A stretch of DNA of 64,000 nt from Lucifuga dentata (GCA_014773175.1 VXCM01000302.1:186001-250000), one strand, 5' to 3'; numbered from the stretch's first letter, positions 48,732-59,890 are shown. The notes: generated by a model from the letters alone, not told the origin. Program-made: numbers and translations.

Positions 48732-50123
48732 GACAGGTTAATGTAATGTCAGTCAGTGTATGAATGGTTGTTTTTTGATGATGTCTTGTTTTTATGTTTC
48801 CTGCCCTTGCTCTGCAATCATTATGTTAAAGATCACAGTTTCGATGTTTCAAAATCTGCAGCAATATAAGGAATAGATCTTAATTACTCCTAAGTGTATG
48901 CTGCAGCTAAGGCCTGCTGAGTAGATAAATCACTGAAATGGTCATGTTGAATGACAGCACACTTATTTAAGCTTTATGGCTTGGCTGTTTGCTAGTGTTT
49001 GCAGGCTCCGTCAGGTGGAATTCCTTGCTCAGGGTGGTCCATATCCAGATAAGTCTGCAATCCAGTGTTAGAAGAATGCTAACTGAGTTCTAAGTCAATG
49101 GGCTTCAGAGAGGAAGGAGGTTGGCTTTGTGGAAGATCAGGCAGGATAATGATTTAAAGCCATGAAATTTGTAAAAGATTTCAGTTTCAAGTTTCCTTTC
49201 TGGAGGTCTTAGAACTCTGCTTGGTTGTTATGATGTAACCACCTGAATACAGTTGTGCTGCAGTCAAATAATATAAAGTACAAACAAAATTTATCATGGA
49301 GAATACGTTTTGTTGTTTGCTGTATTTTCATAGTGCAACTGTTGATCTTTTTAATACTGTATACTGTATAATAGATTCATTTCTCATAGTCAGCCCAGGA
49401 CATGCCCCAAAGATATGTTTGTTCCTAATGCAATGAACAATTGCTGAGATGATGAAGAATGAGCAATGAAAATATATTCAGTCTTCTCTTGCCTCAGGCT
49501 TTTGAAGAATGTGTGGGACCTTTCTGACCGTATTTTACAAATGCTTTATTGGTGAATATCAGTGCAGGAGAGGAGCACTAAAGTGGGCAGGGACACAAAA
49601 TATCTGTCATGCAAACCGTGATTTTCACACTTAGGTATTTACCTGGAAACTATTACTGTAAAGTAAATATTTTACATTTTGTAGTCACCACAAGTTACGA
49701 GAAATGCACATGAAATAACATATCTATGTACTTACTGTACATTTGTCAGCCTTACAGAATGTCAACCTTCATAGTATATCCAACAATAGTACAAAAAATC
49801 ATATACAGCCATTTTATTCTTGCTCAAAGGCAATAAAAGGAGATTTGGACAGATATGTGAATCTGCATTAGTACAGATATACAGAATTGACTGACCTTAA
49901 TTAAAAACTACATCTTCCTTAGGCTGTTGTCTTCTTCACGTTTCTTTCATTTAGTATGAGGAGAGCAGAACAGCAAAGATAAAGAAAACTAAGACACCTT
50001 ACTTATGACCAGTTCATTAGAATAATCAGAGAAAAGCAACCTTGATGATGATGAAGAAATAGGCCCATAGCATGAAGTTGCTACCACCAGAAGGGCCACT
50101 GGTCTTTGGGTACAGGGCTTGTT

Positions 50124-50126
<3 letters not shown>

Positions 50127-50155
<29 letters not shown>
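50127..50155. repeat. Poly(T) tract
   Basis: About 29 T residues. The open frames spanning it are homopolymer translations. Confidence 0.9.
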
Positions 50156-50160
<5 letters not shown>

Positions 50161-52079
50161 GATATATTTAATACTAAAAGGGTTTTTTTTCTTTTTTTTC
50201 TTGAGGTTTCCAGGGTCCCTGTACCACAGGTCTCTAAAAGAGGAGAATACACAAAGTGCGTGTTTCATGCACAGACTGACAGCAGTATCAACACAAGTGC
50301 AGCTATTTTATGTTAATGTTGAGCCCTTGATGATGAGCTTCATCACTGCACAATCCTTAATCACAGAAGAACAGCCTGATATGTCTGATCTGTCAATAAT
50401 ATTCTGATTTTCTTTAATCTGTGATTATAGTCTTCTGTCTGTTCCCACTCGAGCATAATTAAAGACTTGAAATATCTTCATATCTCTCCCATGCAAGATC
50501 TTTGACTAATGAGATAATAAACACCATATTATTTGGGAAAGATATTAGTGCTTCGATTTTCACACTAACACAGCACAGGAAAATTCAGTGAAATTATGGC
50601 TTAAACAGACTTAATTAAAATTACTTGACTTTTGAATGTGAATAATTCATTCTAAAGACAAACATAACATAAATAACATAACATAACATAACATATCCAA
50701 TCTTTATATTTTTGCAGTCTGTCACAGCATTTAGAAGTATCCTTGCCTTATCACACCTTAAAACAATTAGGAGTAATTATTGCAAATTTATAAGTAATGT
50801 ATCAGTAGCAATGACAAAATAATACAATTTAATATGTCATTAAAGACATCAGTGAACTAATTTCTATTCTTTGATAATAATTATAACAGTTTTATTTTTC
50901 AATAAAATCTTTTTGCTGTGAGTTACTGTTGGTATGGAGGTGTGAAACATCTCACTAATGATATTTTTGCAGATCACCTGCATGTACATATATGTAGGCG
51001 AATAAGTCTGTATATTACTGGAATATTCAATTTTTCCACTTCATTTCTATGATAGTTATGTTATACATTTTAGATACATGGGCAGTGCTCTTATCTCTTA
51101 ATTCTGAGTATGCAGTACTTTACCTACTGAAATTGCAGCCTCATTATGGTGAGTTTTGACCATAATATCAACATTGTCAAGAGCCTTGTGCTCCTAGTGA
51201 GGACACCCACAGCACACTAGTCTCTGGTGGGCAGCAAACAAATAACAAATCAAGAAGCACTCTGTGATTTGTTTAGTAAAACTTAGGAAACCTTTATCAG
51301 GAATATATCAGGCCCACTCAGGTGTGAATTAATTTTGCATTCAAAAAATCTGGTGACAGGGTAACTCAATTGTCAAATTGTTTTGATAACTAATTTAGTA
51401 TTTGTGAGAAGCCAGAGTTTTCCATTTTCGTCTCCCAGGAGGTCTGCTTCCTCATGCTGCTGATACACAGCAGCTTGATTCACTGGGACTGGATTAAGAA
51501 TCCTTGTCCTCTGAGCATCTGTTCAACAGCAGGAGATGTTATATCTCCCCATTGCTCCAGACGACTTGTGAAAGTGCTTGTTTTCACAACTCGGAGGTTC
51601 TGGGTAGAGAGAACATTTTCATTTTTCTATACTAGAATATGCACATTTAAAAAAAAAAAAATACAGACATGGACTAAAAAAGAGATTTTGGAGGAAGTTG
51701 ATGGAAAAGAACTGTATGCCAAAGCTGTATTCTATTTCATTAGAAATTATTTCCCAGTTTGTTAATGTTCAGCATCCTTAGCTGGCTGGGTAGGTTGTTT
51801 TCATATCATAAAATAAATGAAAAATAAAATTCTCGTTGAGTGGCTCTAAGTTTAGATTGAGCTGGCTGGTGGTGTGCTTTCACTTGCAGTACTTGAGACT
51901 ATAGAACCAAATATATATATATATAAAGCTATAAAATTAAATTAATGAATTCTGTTCCAAATGTTCATCAATTCTCAGTTATTCCCCAACATCATTGTAA
52001 AAGATTATTTTTAATCATTTTATGGCAGCTATTGCTTGTATAATTTTCAAGTAATGTCTAATAGTTTTTTCTTAGTTTT

Positions 52080-52172
52080 TCATTTACCTGCATGTTGAAG
52101 GTCCTTATTTGTTTGCTGGTTTTTGTAACTGATGTGACTAAACACTGCAGTTTCCCATTGGAATAAATAAAG

Positions 52173-52242
<70 letters not shown>

Positions 52243-52278
52243 CTGTCTATCTATCTATCTATTGATCTATCTATCTAT
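52080..52278 (+). mobile_element. Possible LINE 3' end with (TC)n/(ATCT)n tail
   Basis: CCCATTGGAATAAATAAAGT directly precedes a CT tract (52176-52224) that changes to ATCT units up to 52278. Fish L2/Rex-type LINEs commonly end in ...AATAAAGTATCTATC-like tails, so the microsatellite may have grown from a LINE tail. No coding part is recognised upstream. Confidence 0.4.
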
Positions 52279-53591
52279 GTCAAGGGCTGGGAATTTGAGG
52301 GGTAACACACAATACAATAATATCACAGTAAAATTAATATCTTCCAATCACAAAGATTGTAAATAAAGCAAAATGATGCTTAACTGTAGGAGGATGAACT
52401 ATAGTGATGACAGTATCAATGTTAAGAGGTGGTCCAGGTAAGTAGTAACACTCTAAAAATAGACTGCAATTGTGGCTTTTGGGGTACAAAAGCTCATCAT
52501 CGGGTAAGTACCATTTGCTTTCTGTTTTTATAGCTATTGCATGTGTACATTCAAGTACAGTTATGTACAACAATAACAAAGTTGTACCTTTAAACAATGG
52601 CATAATCATTAGTTGCTTCTATGTTAACTTAACCATTCTTGACCTGCAGATGTGTAAACAGATGGAGACAGCGTGGATGAAACAACTAGAAGAAGCCACA
52701 AGAAAACAAACTTTTGCCTGTGTCCCACCCAAAAAAAAAAACTGCCAGTGGTACAAAACACAGCAGCTTTGGAGCTTTGGACTAAACCCAGGTCTCAGGA
52801 AGGTGAAAGCTTTTCCCTCCTCAATCAGTGAGCTACTTAAACTGATTTTAGACTGAGTTTCTGCCAATTCGTACCATAAATGATCAGAAAGTGCTCTGTA
52901 CCATTACTGTGAATCACATAAACATTTGATACCCATTATGTGCCTGATATTGTACGTTTATGAAAAATATACCTTTCAGTGCAAAAAATGTACTTATATT
53001 TTGGAGTGGTAAAGGTGCCTCCTAAGCACCTTCTGTCTGGGTAAAATGATGCAGTGCTCACCAAGGTCCTGATGAAGCAGTCGTCAGCAACAAGGGAGCT
53101 GTCTAATGTATTCACCCCATCAGTGGTGATGCAGGAAGTTTACAGCCAAAGGCTGAGCTTGTGTGATCATGCAATTTACTTATTTGTGTGGTTATATTTA
53201 CTCTGCGATATTCACATTATATTGTGTTCTTCCCAAGTAGTGTCAGTGTGACAGTAAGATAGCAAAATTTTGAGAGCATCTTCAGTCTCCTTCCTTTTAA
53301 CTGCTGTTGGGTCCATAGCTGACCATTATTTATCCTCCTTTTGGAGGTTCATCAGGTATGACCAAGTAGGAGGAAATATCAAGGTAGGCCTAGAATGCTC
53401 TAGAGGGATGACATGATTATAGAGTACCTGGGAACCCCAAAAGGAGCTGGAGTAAGTTACTGCAGAAAAGTCACAGCAATCATGGCTCAGACAATATATA
53501 TATATGATTTAACAGAATTTATGTTGAAGTGTTACCAACTATTGTATCTTTCAAATGTATCTCAAAAGGCCTCCCCATATGCATGCACCCC

Positions 53592-53611
53592 NCCCCACAC
53601 ACACACACACG
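53592..53611. repeat. Short (CA)n beside a C run with an N
   Basis: A CCCC-N-CCCC run followed by about seven CA units. Confidence 0.85.
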
Positions 53612-53959
53612 TAGAAAGTTTTCTGCTGCACTTTATAGTCAAGCAACTTATCGGACATTTTAGCTGAGAAATTCTCCTGAAATTAATATTTAATTACATT
53701 AATAACTTTCATTTGGATGAAAGTGTTCACTGAGATTCACAGGTGGATACAATGATTAACTCTGACACCTTCAGGTCAAAAAGTGTCACTTGAGACATAG
53801 AGAAGAACATCAATGAAGGGAAAAGTAAAAGGCCTATTCACTGTTACAAACCTGCCTGCTAGAAGGACTAAGAGACATAAGATCTCCTTTGTTTCTGTGG
53901 CTATTGATATGCTTAGCAGGAAATAGCCCTTACATTATATGACTTTTTATGACATTGAT

Positions 53960-54168
53960 GTTCATTTGTTGACTCTGCCTTTGATTTGTTGACTCTGTTT
54001 TTTTAATGCTTTTTGTCTGTGTTATTGTTGTTCTTACTGTCTGGCTGCAAATGTTGTGTTTTTGATGTGGTTATTTGTATTACCATTGTGTATTCATCTT
54101 AAAACCCTGGCTGCAAACCAGATTTCCCCTATGAGACAATAACGATTTGAACTTGAACTTGAACTGTT
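53960..54168 (+). mobile_element. Possible LINE 3' end with (TTGAAC)n tail
   Basis: A T-rich stretch with CTGGCTGCAAACCAGATTTC and CCCTATGAGACAATAACGAT ends in three TTGAAC-like units. Fish LINE 3' ends often read ...GGACAATAAAG followed by a short tandem tail. No open frame of the element is present. Confidence 0.4.
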
Positions 54169-55112
54169 CCACTGTTTCCATCACTTCTTAACTGAACATC
54201 AGCATTTCAGATTGCATTTTCTATATTACATGTTTCTCTTTAATGTTTCTAAGCACACCATGCACATAACCAGATGCACGCCAAACATCTGGTGTCTGCA
54301 GCAAATACTCTCATGTATCTGGAGACTCGTGTCAGTTTGTCTGAAAATGCTCAGTAGAGGTTGGTATGGTATCAGCACAGCCAGGTTTATGAATTTGTGA
54401 TAGCTCTTGACCAAAGTTCACCATGCTGACGCTTTTTGTCATTGTCAAGTCAACTCAGAACATTCATGTGGTGTATTTAGATCAGTTGTTTCATTTAGTT
54501 ATCTTTGAGGGAGTCACAGAATGTTTTCTGTTAAAGAACCTATCGTTACGCCCATAAATATTTATTTAAAAGTTTAACCATAACTAAAACAATAATCATG
54601 TCTTTCCTGAAGACAACATGACATGACTTCATAAAAGAGTGAATGGCGAAGCTTTTCTCAACATCAGAAACACTTTCTGAAAGAAGAATCTGTCTTCTCC
54701 CCTAAGCCTACACCTAGAAGTTTGGATATCTCAACTAAAATCTTGAGGTACAGTTTCATACTCTATAACAAGTCACAGTCACTTTAGGACACTTTACAAA
54801 ATGTGGTATGACATACCAATAACTACTTTTTACAGTGTTGACAGACATGTTAATCCACTGTTGATCTACCAGGGATCAAGCTGCTCCAGAATCAATAAAG
54901 CCCTGAAATCCTGGCACATGGTCTTCCCTTAATTCAGCTTGATAATGCTCTTCTGTTGCGTCTTCATTTTCCTGTCATGTGGATGTGAAAAATAAGAAAC
55001 CAACATTTACATTTTCTGAATTTAGCAAAATCACTGTCGCTGGAACATCTTAAAGTCCCAATCCCCAAATTTTTGACCATGTAAATGTGATTTAAATTCA
55101 AGTCAAGTCAAA

Positions 55113-55485
55113 TCATCCATCCATCCCATTTTCTAAACCCGTTTGTCCTGTTGAGGGTCACGGGGAGAGGGCTGGAGCCTATCCCAGAGGTCATAGGGCG
55201 AGAGGCAGGGTACACCCTGGACAGATCGCCAGTCTATTGCAGGGCTGACACAGAGACAGACAAACACATTCACGCTCTCATTCACACCTAAGGGCAATTT
55301 AGAGTTACCAATTCACCTGACATGCATGTCTTTGGAGGTGGGAGGAAGCCGGAATACCTGGAGGGAACCCACACGGACACAGGGAGAACATGCAAACGCC
55401 ACACAGAAAGGCCCTGCCCCATCCCGGAATCGAACCCAGGACCTTCTTGTTGTGAGGCAACAGCGCTAACCACTGCGTCACTGTC
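55113..55485 (-). mobile_element. SINE-like fish repeat with RNA polymerase III boxes
   Basis: Read on the minus strand, it opens with GACGCAGTGGTTAGCGCTG (A-box-like) and GGTCCTGGGTTCGATTCCGG (B-box-like), about 30 bases apart as in a tRNA-derived promoter. It then continues through GCCTTTCTGTGTGGCG, TGCATGTTCTCCCTGTGTCC and AAAGACATGCATGTCAGGTG to CATCCATCCATCCC-type units at its 3' end. The family is very common in percomorph fish. It is a better preserved copy than the one at 42.3 kb. Confidence 0.65.
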
Positions 55486-55625
55486 AACTTTATTTATATA
55501 ACCCAATATCACAATACAAAGGGTTCAAAGGAATTTACAAACCACATATCAACGGTTCCTGACCCAGCCCAAGCTCTCTCTATGACAAGGAAAAGCTCCC
55601 TTAAAAACCTTATTATAAGGGATGA
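55486..55625. repeat. Fish dispersed repeat fragment
   Basis: AACTTTATTTATATAACCCA, ATCACAATACAAAGGGTTCA and GACAAGGAAAAGCTCCCTTA blocks are the signature of a widespread, unclassified fish repeat (TTTATTTATATAGCGC...GGAAAAACTCCC in its usual form). It abuts the SINE-like element, which probably inserted into or beside it. Confidence 0.55.
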
Positions 55626-55982
55626 AGTGTTTGTTATAATCGTAGAGAAAATCTGAAGTTTGTAGATTACCAGTTGACTCCAAATCTACACCTGCATGAC
55701 GTGGGTTGACAGAGTTATCTCATTAATCCCTGTTCCAGATTTGATGGAGGTTCCTGGTTTTACTCACTGGCATTATCCAGATACAGTATCTCAGTAAACC
55801 TGCAGCTTGGAACATGCCTATGGTTTCCTGCTGTGATTAGAAACATTTTAATACAAATAACATAACAGCTTAACTTAATCAGAACACATTTATAACTTAC
55901 ACTTAATCATTGTCCATTGTTACTGGATTGTTACAGGATAATGTTTGGGTGTTCTGATGATATTGGGTGTTGGGCCTCTCTG

Positions 55983-56035
55983 GGATTGGACCCTCTTTCC
56001 ACTCTCAGTTTGGGAGTGGAAAGAGGGTCCAATCC
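55983..56035. repeat. Perfect 22-bp hairpin, 9-base loop
   Basis: The arm 55983-56004 (GGATTGGACCCTCTTTCCAC...) is the exact complement of 56014-56035. It lies about 0.9 kb upstream of the glypican start codon. Confidence 0.92.
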
Positions 56036-56217
56036 TGTATATGATTTGGTAAGAATAAGATCACTGATTGTATTGTCTCCTTAATAACACTCATAAGCTA
56101 AATATCCCCACAGGCCTTCTTATTGAGAGGTACTCAGTCATGCCTTTACAATGACCTCATTGTACAATCAATATTCCATATTATAGGCATTTGCTATAGG
56201 AGAACCATCATCAGAAG

Positions 56218-56259
56218 ATGATTCCTTTAACTTCCCTTTAGTGAAGTTAAAGGAATCAT
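56218..56259. repeat. Perfect 17-bp hairpin, 8-base loop
   Basis: ATGATTCCTTTAACTTC at 56218-56234 is the exact complement of 56243-56259. It is 182 bp downstream of the preceding hairpin. Confidence 0.92.
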
Positions 56260-56429
56260 TAACAGAAAATTCAATAGTAGGCAAATATACATTCAGTTTA
56301 CCCACTTTGTGTAGATAATATGCTCAGCTGTAAGATGTAACATATCCACTGTAGGATGATAAAATTTCACAATAATTACTCTACTTCTGTGCACACCTGA
56401 ATAATTTCTGGCCATGGCTCGCCTTTTTA

Positions 56430-56897
56430 TTATTCCTTATTTACCTCTACGCCTCCATTGATAGGTGGCCAGTGTGCGCAGCAGTCCTTTGAGAGGCTGA
56501 TTCTGGATTCCACTCCACATTTTGTCTCCCGCTTTGCCTCGCCAGCTCATCTGCTGTGTGCGTGGAGAGCTCCCCTCCACGCAGCATTTCACTTCCACAC
56601 AGCCAGCAGCGTCTCCAGTCTGCTCAGCCAAGTTGAGTGAACACGCCGGGAAACCCGCTGCCCGGATTAATGTGGCTCCAGACTCTCAGCCCTCTTTTTC
56701 TGCGCCATCGGGGGACTTTTAATCCTTCTCGGCTGCTATCTGAGCTCGTTTTACGTGAGAAAACATGCTGGTGCACACGCAGATTGTTTGAGTGACAGCC
56801 ACTAAACGCACAGTCAGTAAAGTACCTGCGGATCTGCTGCAGGGGACTTTTACCGGGATACTGCAGAGGACCTGTAAGAATAAGGATTTTCAAAGAA
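56430..56897 (+). promoter_or_regulatory. Glypican promoter and 5'UTR region
   Basis: GC-richer sequence with CpGs (ACGCCGGGAAACCCGCTGCC near 56.64 kb) leads into the glypican start codon. The transcription start is not defined. If transcription starts near 56.6 kb, the leader contains an ATG at 56670 opening a 41-codon frame (stop at 56793) and an ATG at 56765 opening an 8-codon frame (stop at 56789). Both end before the main start. Confidence 0.5.
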
Positions 56898-57051
56898 ATG
56901 ATCATGCTCAGAATAGAGACCATCATTTGCACTTTTTCCGTGCTGTCTGTTGCAAGAGCAGATTTTAAAGCTCGGAACTGCAGCGAGGTGAAAGAGGCTT
57001 GTATTGACAAAGGATTCAGCTTCTCACATGTTCCTCTTCAGGAGATTCCAG
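56898..57051 (+). CDS. gpc6: Glypican, first coding exon (GPC6-like; partial gene)
   Basis: The exon encodes a hydrophobic signal peptide (MIMLRIETIICTFSVLSVARA, cleavage likely after ARA) followed by DFKARNCSEVKEACIDKGFS and HVPLQEIP. This matches the start of mature group-1 glypicans, where a C-x-E-V motif is followed by KGF and QEI-G; the DxKARxC and QEI pattern is closest to GPC6. The exon ends ATTCCAG|GTAAGG in phase 1, where the family's first intron splits a Gly codon. Glypicans are GPI-anchored heparan sulfate proteoglycans that modulate Wnt, Hedgehog and other ligands at the cell surface. A at -3 gives the ATG a good context. A second ATG lies two codons on. The Tyr usual before the KGF motif is Cys here. 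The remaining exons are outside the window. Confidence 0.75.
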
Positions 57052-57588
57052 GTAAGGATGGACCGAGTGAGACCTGCTAAACCCACAGCCTTTCATAAAA
57101 TAAATACTTCTGAGTTTTATGTTTGGATCTGAAGCGAAAAGCTGATAAACCTCTGAATATGTGAGTTCATGAATTAACAGTTATCCTCATTAGAGCTTTA
57201 AAGGTTTTAAATGCTGGTTCAGAGCTGCGGGCATTCGACACGATTCCAGATGCAAACATCAGGATAAATGTTTTAAATGCAGCACCTCAACCACCTGTCC
57301 CTCACCAAGTTGCTGCGAGTCTTATAACTTAACCCAAAGTTTTTATGCCTCTTGCAGGCTATATATTAATTTCCAACTGGCATGGCTCAATTCTGTATCC
57401 AAACATACAGTACTTCAGCTTGTAATCAATGTAATCAAAGCAACAGAACCGCAATGCTTCCACTTTATAACAGCTATGTCCCCTATGTCATAGGTTCTCA
57501 ACCTGTAGTACGTGTACGACAGGCGGTGCTTGAAGTGTACACCAAATAACTGGAGATTTCTGCAAAAATTGGAATCTAAGAAAATTTT

Positions 57589-57721
57589 GTCATGGCAAAT
57601 TATTCCCAAATAAAATAGGGTTACTTAAGAAATAGTGTTTTTTTTTTTTAATAGNGTCATGGCAAATTATTCCCAAATAAAATAGGGTTACTTAAGAAAT
57701 AGTGTTTTTTTTTTTTAATAG
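57589..57721. other. Exact 66-bp duplication around a single N (probable assembly artefact)
   Basis: 57589-57654 and 57656-57721 are identical, including a run of 12 T, and are separated only by the N at 57655. This is the same pattern as at 18448. Confidence 0.9.
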
Positions 57722-57889
57722 AATAACTAATATTCTCTCTCTCTTTTAATTAAGAATTTGATTTGTTGTGTTGAAAATAGTCCAACACATCCCATGTGCA
57801 TTCTATATGTCTGTTCCAGGTGAGCATCAGTAACTTTTCACACTCATGCTGTGAAATCCTGTTTTCAGTCAGCACACATGAAGTTTGTC

Positions 57890-58008
57890 TGTGATTTTTC
57901 TTAGAGTTGGTGGCTTGTTGTCCAGATGATACTTGGATGTTTTGGTTTTCTCAGAGGTGGTACTTGGTTTAAAAAAAAAAAAAAAAAGAAAAAAAGAGAA
58001 GCACTGTC
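57890..58008 (-). mobile_element. hAT-like transposon end fragment
   Basis: On the minus strand it reads CAGTGCTTCTC, a T-rich run, then AAACCAAGTACCACCTCTGA, a pattern of fish non-autonomous hAT elements. GGTTCTCAACCTG near 57493 on the plus strand may be the opposite end, but no clear 8-bp target duplication was identified. Confidence 0.45.
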
Positions 58009-58561
58009 CTATATCTGTCAGTCTCTGTAAACTGCTCCAATGATTAAAATTCAGCATGGTGAATGTGAAGACAATCCCCAGCTGCAGCAGATTGTCTGTG
58101 TGTGTCCAGTAGATGTCTCCATACGTGCTAACCAAGCAAGGATAATGAATGGTCAACTCAGCAGATTAATGCCTGTCATGTGAAAATTAAGCATTAATGT
58201 GAAGGGGAAATGCTGGCTTGCAGTCAGTATCATTTCACCTATTCCACATAATTTCAGGTATTGCCTTCCAGAGCTATTATCTGAAATTTCTATAGAATGA
58301 CACATTTAGGACTGTAATGCATCTAAAACTTGTGACAACAAAAGGTATGAAATGGACAAAGATCATACTTACAAATAATAGTTTACAGTTGTAATTTAGA
58401 TATTAACAGTAAAGTTAAAGTGTCAAAATGAAGTAAACAAATTAAATGTTAGTTTCTTTTGAGTTTTATATGATTGTATAAGTTATGAAATTATAGCTTA
58501 AACTTGAGTTCAAGTTCAATTTTGTCATAAAATTTGATTTTCTGCTCTTACACTTTACATC

Positions 58562-58596
58562 TTTTTTTTTTTTTTTTTNTTTTTTTTTTTTTTTTA
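58562..58596. repeat. Poly(T) tract with an N
   Basis: A homopolymer interrupted by the N at 58579. Confidence 0.9.
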
Positions 58597-59389
58597 TTAA
58601 TGTGAATAATGTGGCTGTCTGCATCCCGAGAGAAGTGATTTAGGATCCTGTTGTTTTATTACCTGAGGTGAGTGATTTGTCTTTCCAGGTCTTCATTGTC
58701 ATGCTTCAGGGTCTGTGATTCACTCTATAAAGCAGAAAATCTGGCAGGAGTAAAAGGCTGAATATTTGATAACAGGCGCACCTGCTCAGAGATTAACTAA
58801 TTAAATCCGTTGGATCTGTGTCCCGGACATCACAACTAATCTCCCAAATGAGTGAAAAATTCAGCCTCTCTCATCTGTGAATGACGTCGTCTTGAATAAA
58901 GGCCTTTTGATCTCTTCCATGAATGAGCCATAACCTTATATGTCTGATGGAGAGATAGCGATTATCAACACCTCAGCAAATTTACACAATGATGGACATG
59001 CCCTTCATGCTTGTGACTTATTATCATTGCCTCTCACTCATGCAAACAACATTTGAGCTAAGCCAGACCTTGACTGAAGAAAAAGTACTAATATCCTGAT
59101 TACAAAATGAAATCTGGTGGAAGTACAAAGTGCTGAATTCAAAACAGCATTGTTATAAAATAAGTAGCTTAAGTTTATTAGTTTATTTTCTGGCATAAAT
59201 CAAACAACTGCATGACATATCAGTAAACAAAATTATATAGTTCCTCTAAAAAGATTGTTTGTCGGTATGTACAAATATGCAGTATACTCAAGCACGCTAT
59301 TAAAGTAGAAACAGAAACTATGAAACTATGGTTGCAATGTCTTATGAATATAGTGGAAACTACTGAGGAAGGGCAAATCAATAAAAAGA

Positions 59390-59890
59390 GCAAATACCTC
59401 CACCAAGGCTAAAGGAGCCTAGACAAATTATGTCTTGTACTAATTATATACTGGCCTAAAGAGAATCAGCATAATCAAGAACAAAAATTGCTGGCTCTAT
59501 CTTTAATAAATGTCAAAAAAGTTTGCATAGATTGAATCAGCATCATCTCAGCTGCATATTAGTAGTTGTTGCATTTTTCAAAGAGCAATTCCATTAATGT
59601 GTCCCCTGTCCAATAATTTAGACTGACAGATCCAGTTCCTTATCCAAATCCAGACCAAATAGCACCTATTGATAGTGCATCATTGGATAAATATGCTTAA
59701 TTGCTTTTCACTGAGACTGGTGTATCACCTTTGACAAAGATGTTGACAAGTGTCCTATGTTACAATTTTAAGATATCATTAAAAAAAAAAAATCTGGATC
59801 CAAAACCAAGTCAAAATTTAATGGGTGTTTACCTGGGTCATGTCCCACTCGTTCCACAAGTTCTATAAAAATTGGTTTATAATTTTTTTC
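59390..59890 (-). repeat. Dispersed fish repeat, copy 3 of 3 (inverted)
   Basis: In reverse complement it shows AACCAATTTTTATAGAACTT, GACCCAGGTAAACACCCATT and GGATCCAGATT, and its other end has ATACCTCCACCAAGG. These correspond to the GATTTT..GAAACTT, CCAGGGAAGAACCCAT, GATCC and CTCTGCCAATGGAGG blocks of the plus-strand copies. At about 500 bp it may be the most complete copy in the window. Confidence 0.5.

Noticed and set aside
50072..50407. 111-codon frame near 50.1 kb
   Set aside because: Long Phe runs come from poly(T) tracts; the flanking part has no conserved motif.
55420..55480. A tRNA gene suggested by GTGGTTAGCGCTG and GGTTCGATTCCGG on the minus strand
   Set aside because: The boxes belong to the SINE-like repeat; an acceptor stem and cloverleaf do not form around them.
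30071..56400. A search for a CRISPR-like array or prokaryotic operon among the tandem repeats
   Set aside because: All arrays are simple microsatellites or degenerate short units without unique spacers, and the sequence is clearly vertebrate.
56624..57010. 128-codon minus-strand frame over the glypican exon
   Set aside because: Antisense shadow of the signal-peptide exon and its GC-richer leader.
56898..57080. Reading the glypican exon through to the stop at 57078-57080 as a 60-residue protein
   Set aside because: The consensus donor at 57052 in the family's expected phase shows that the frame past it is intron.
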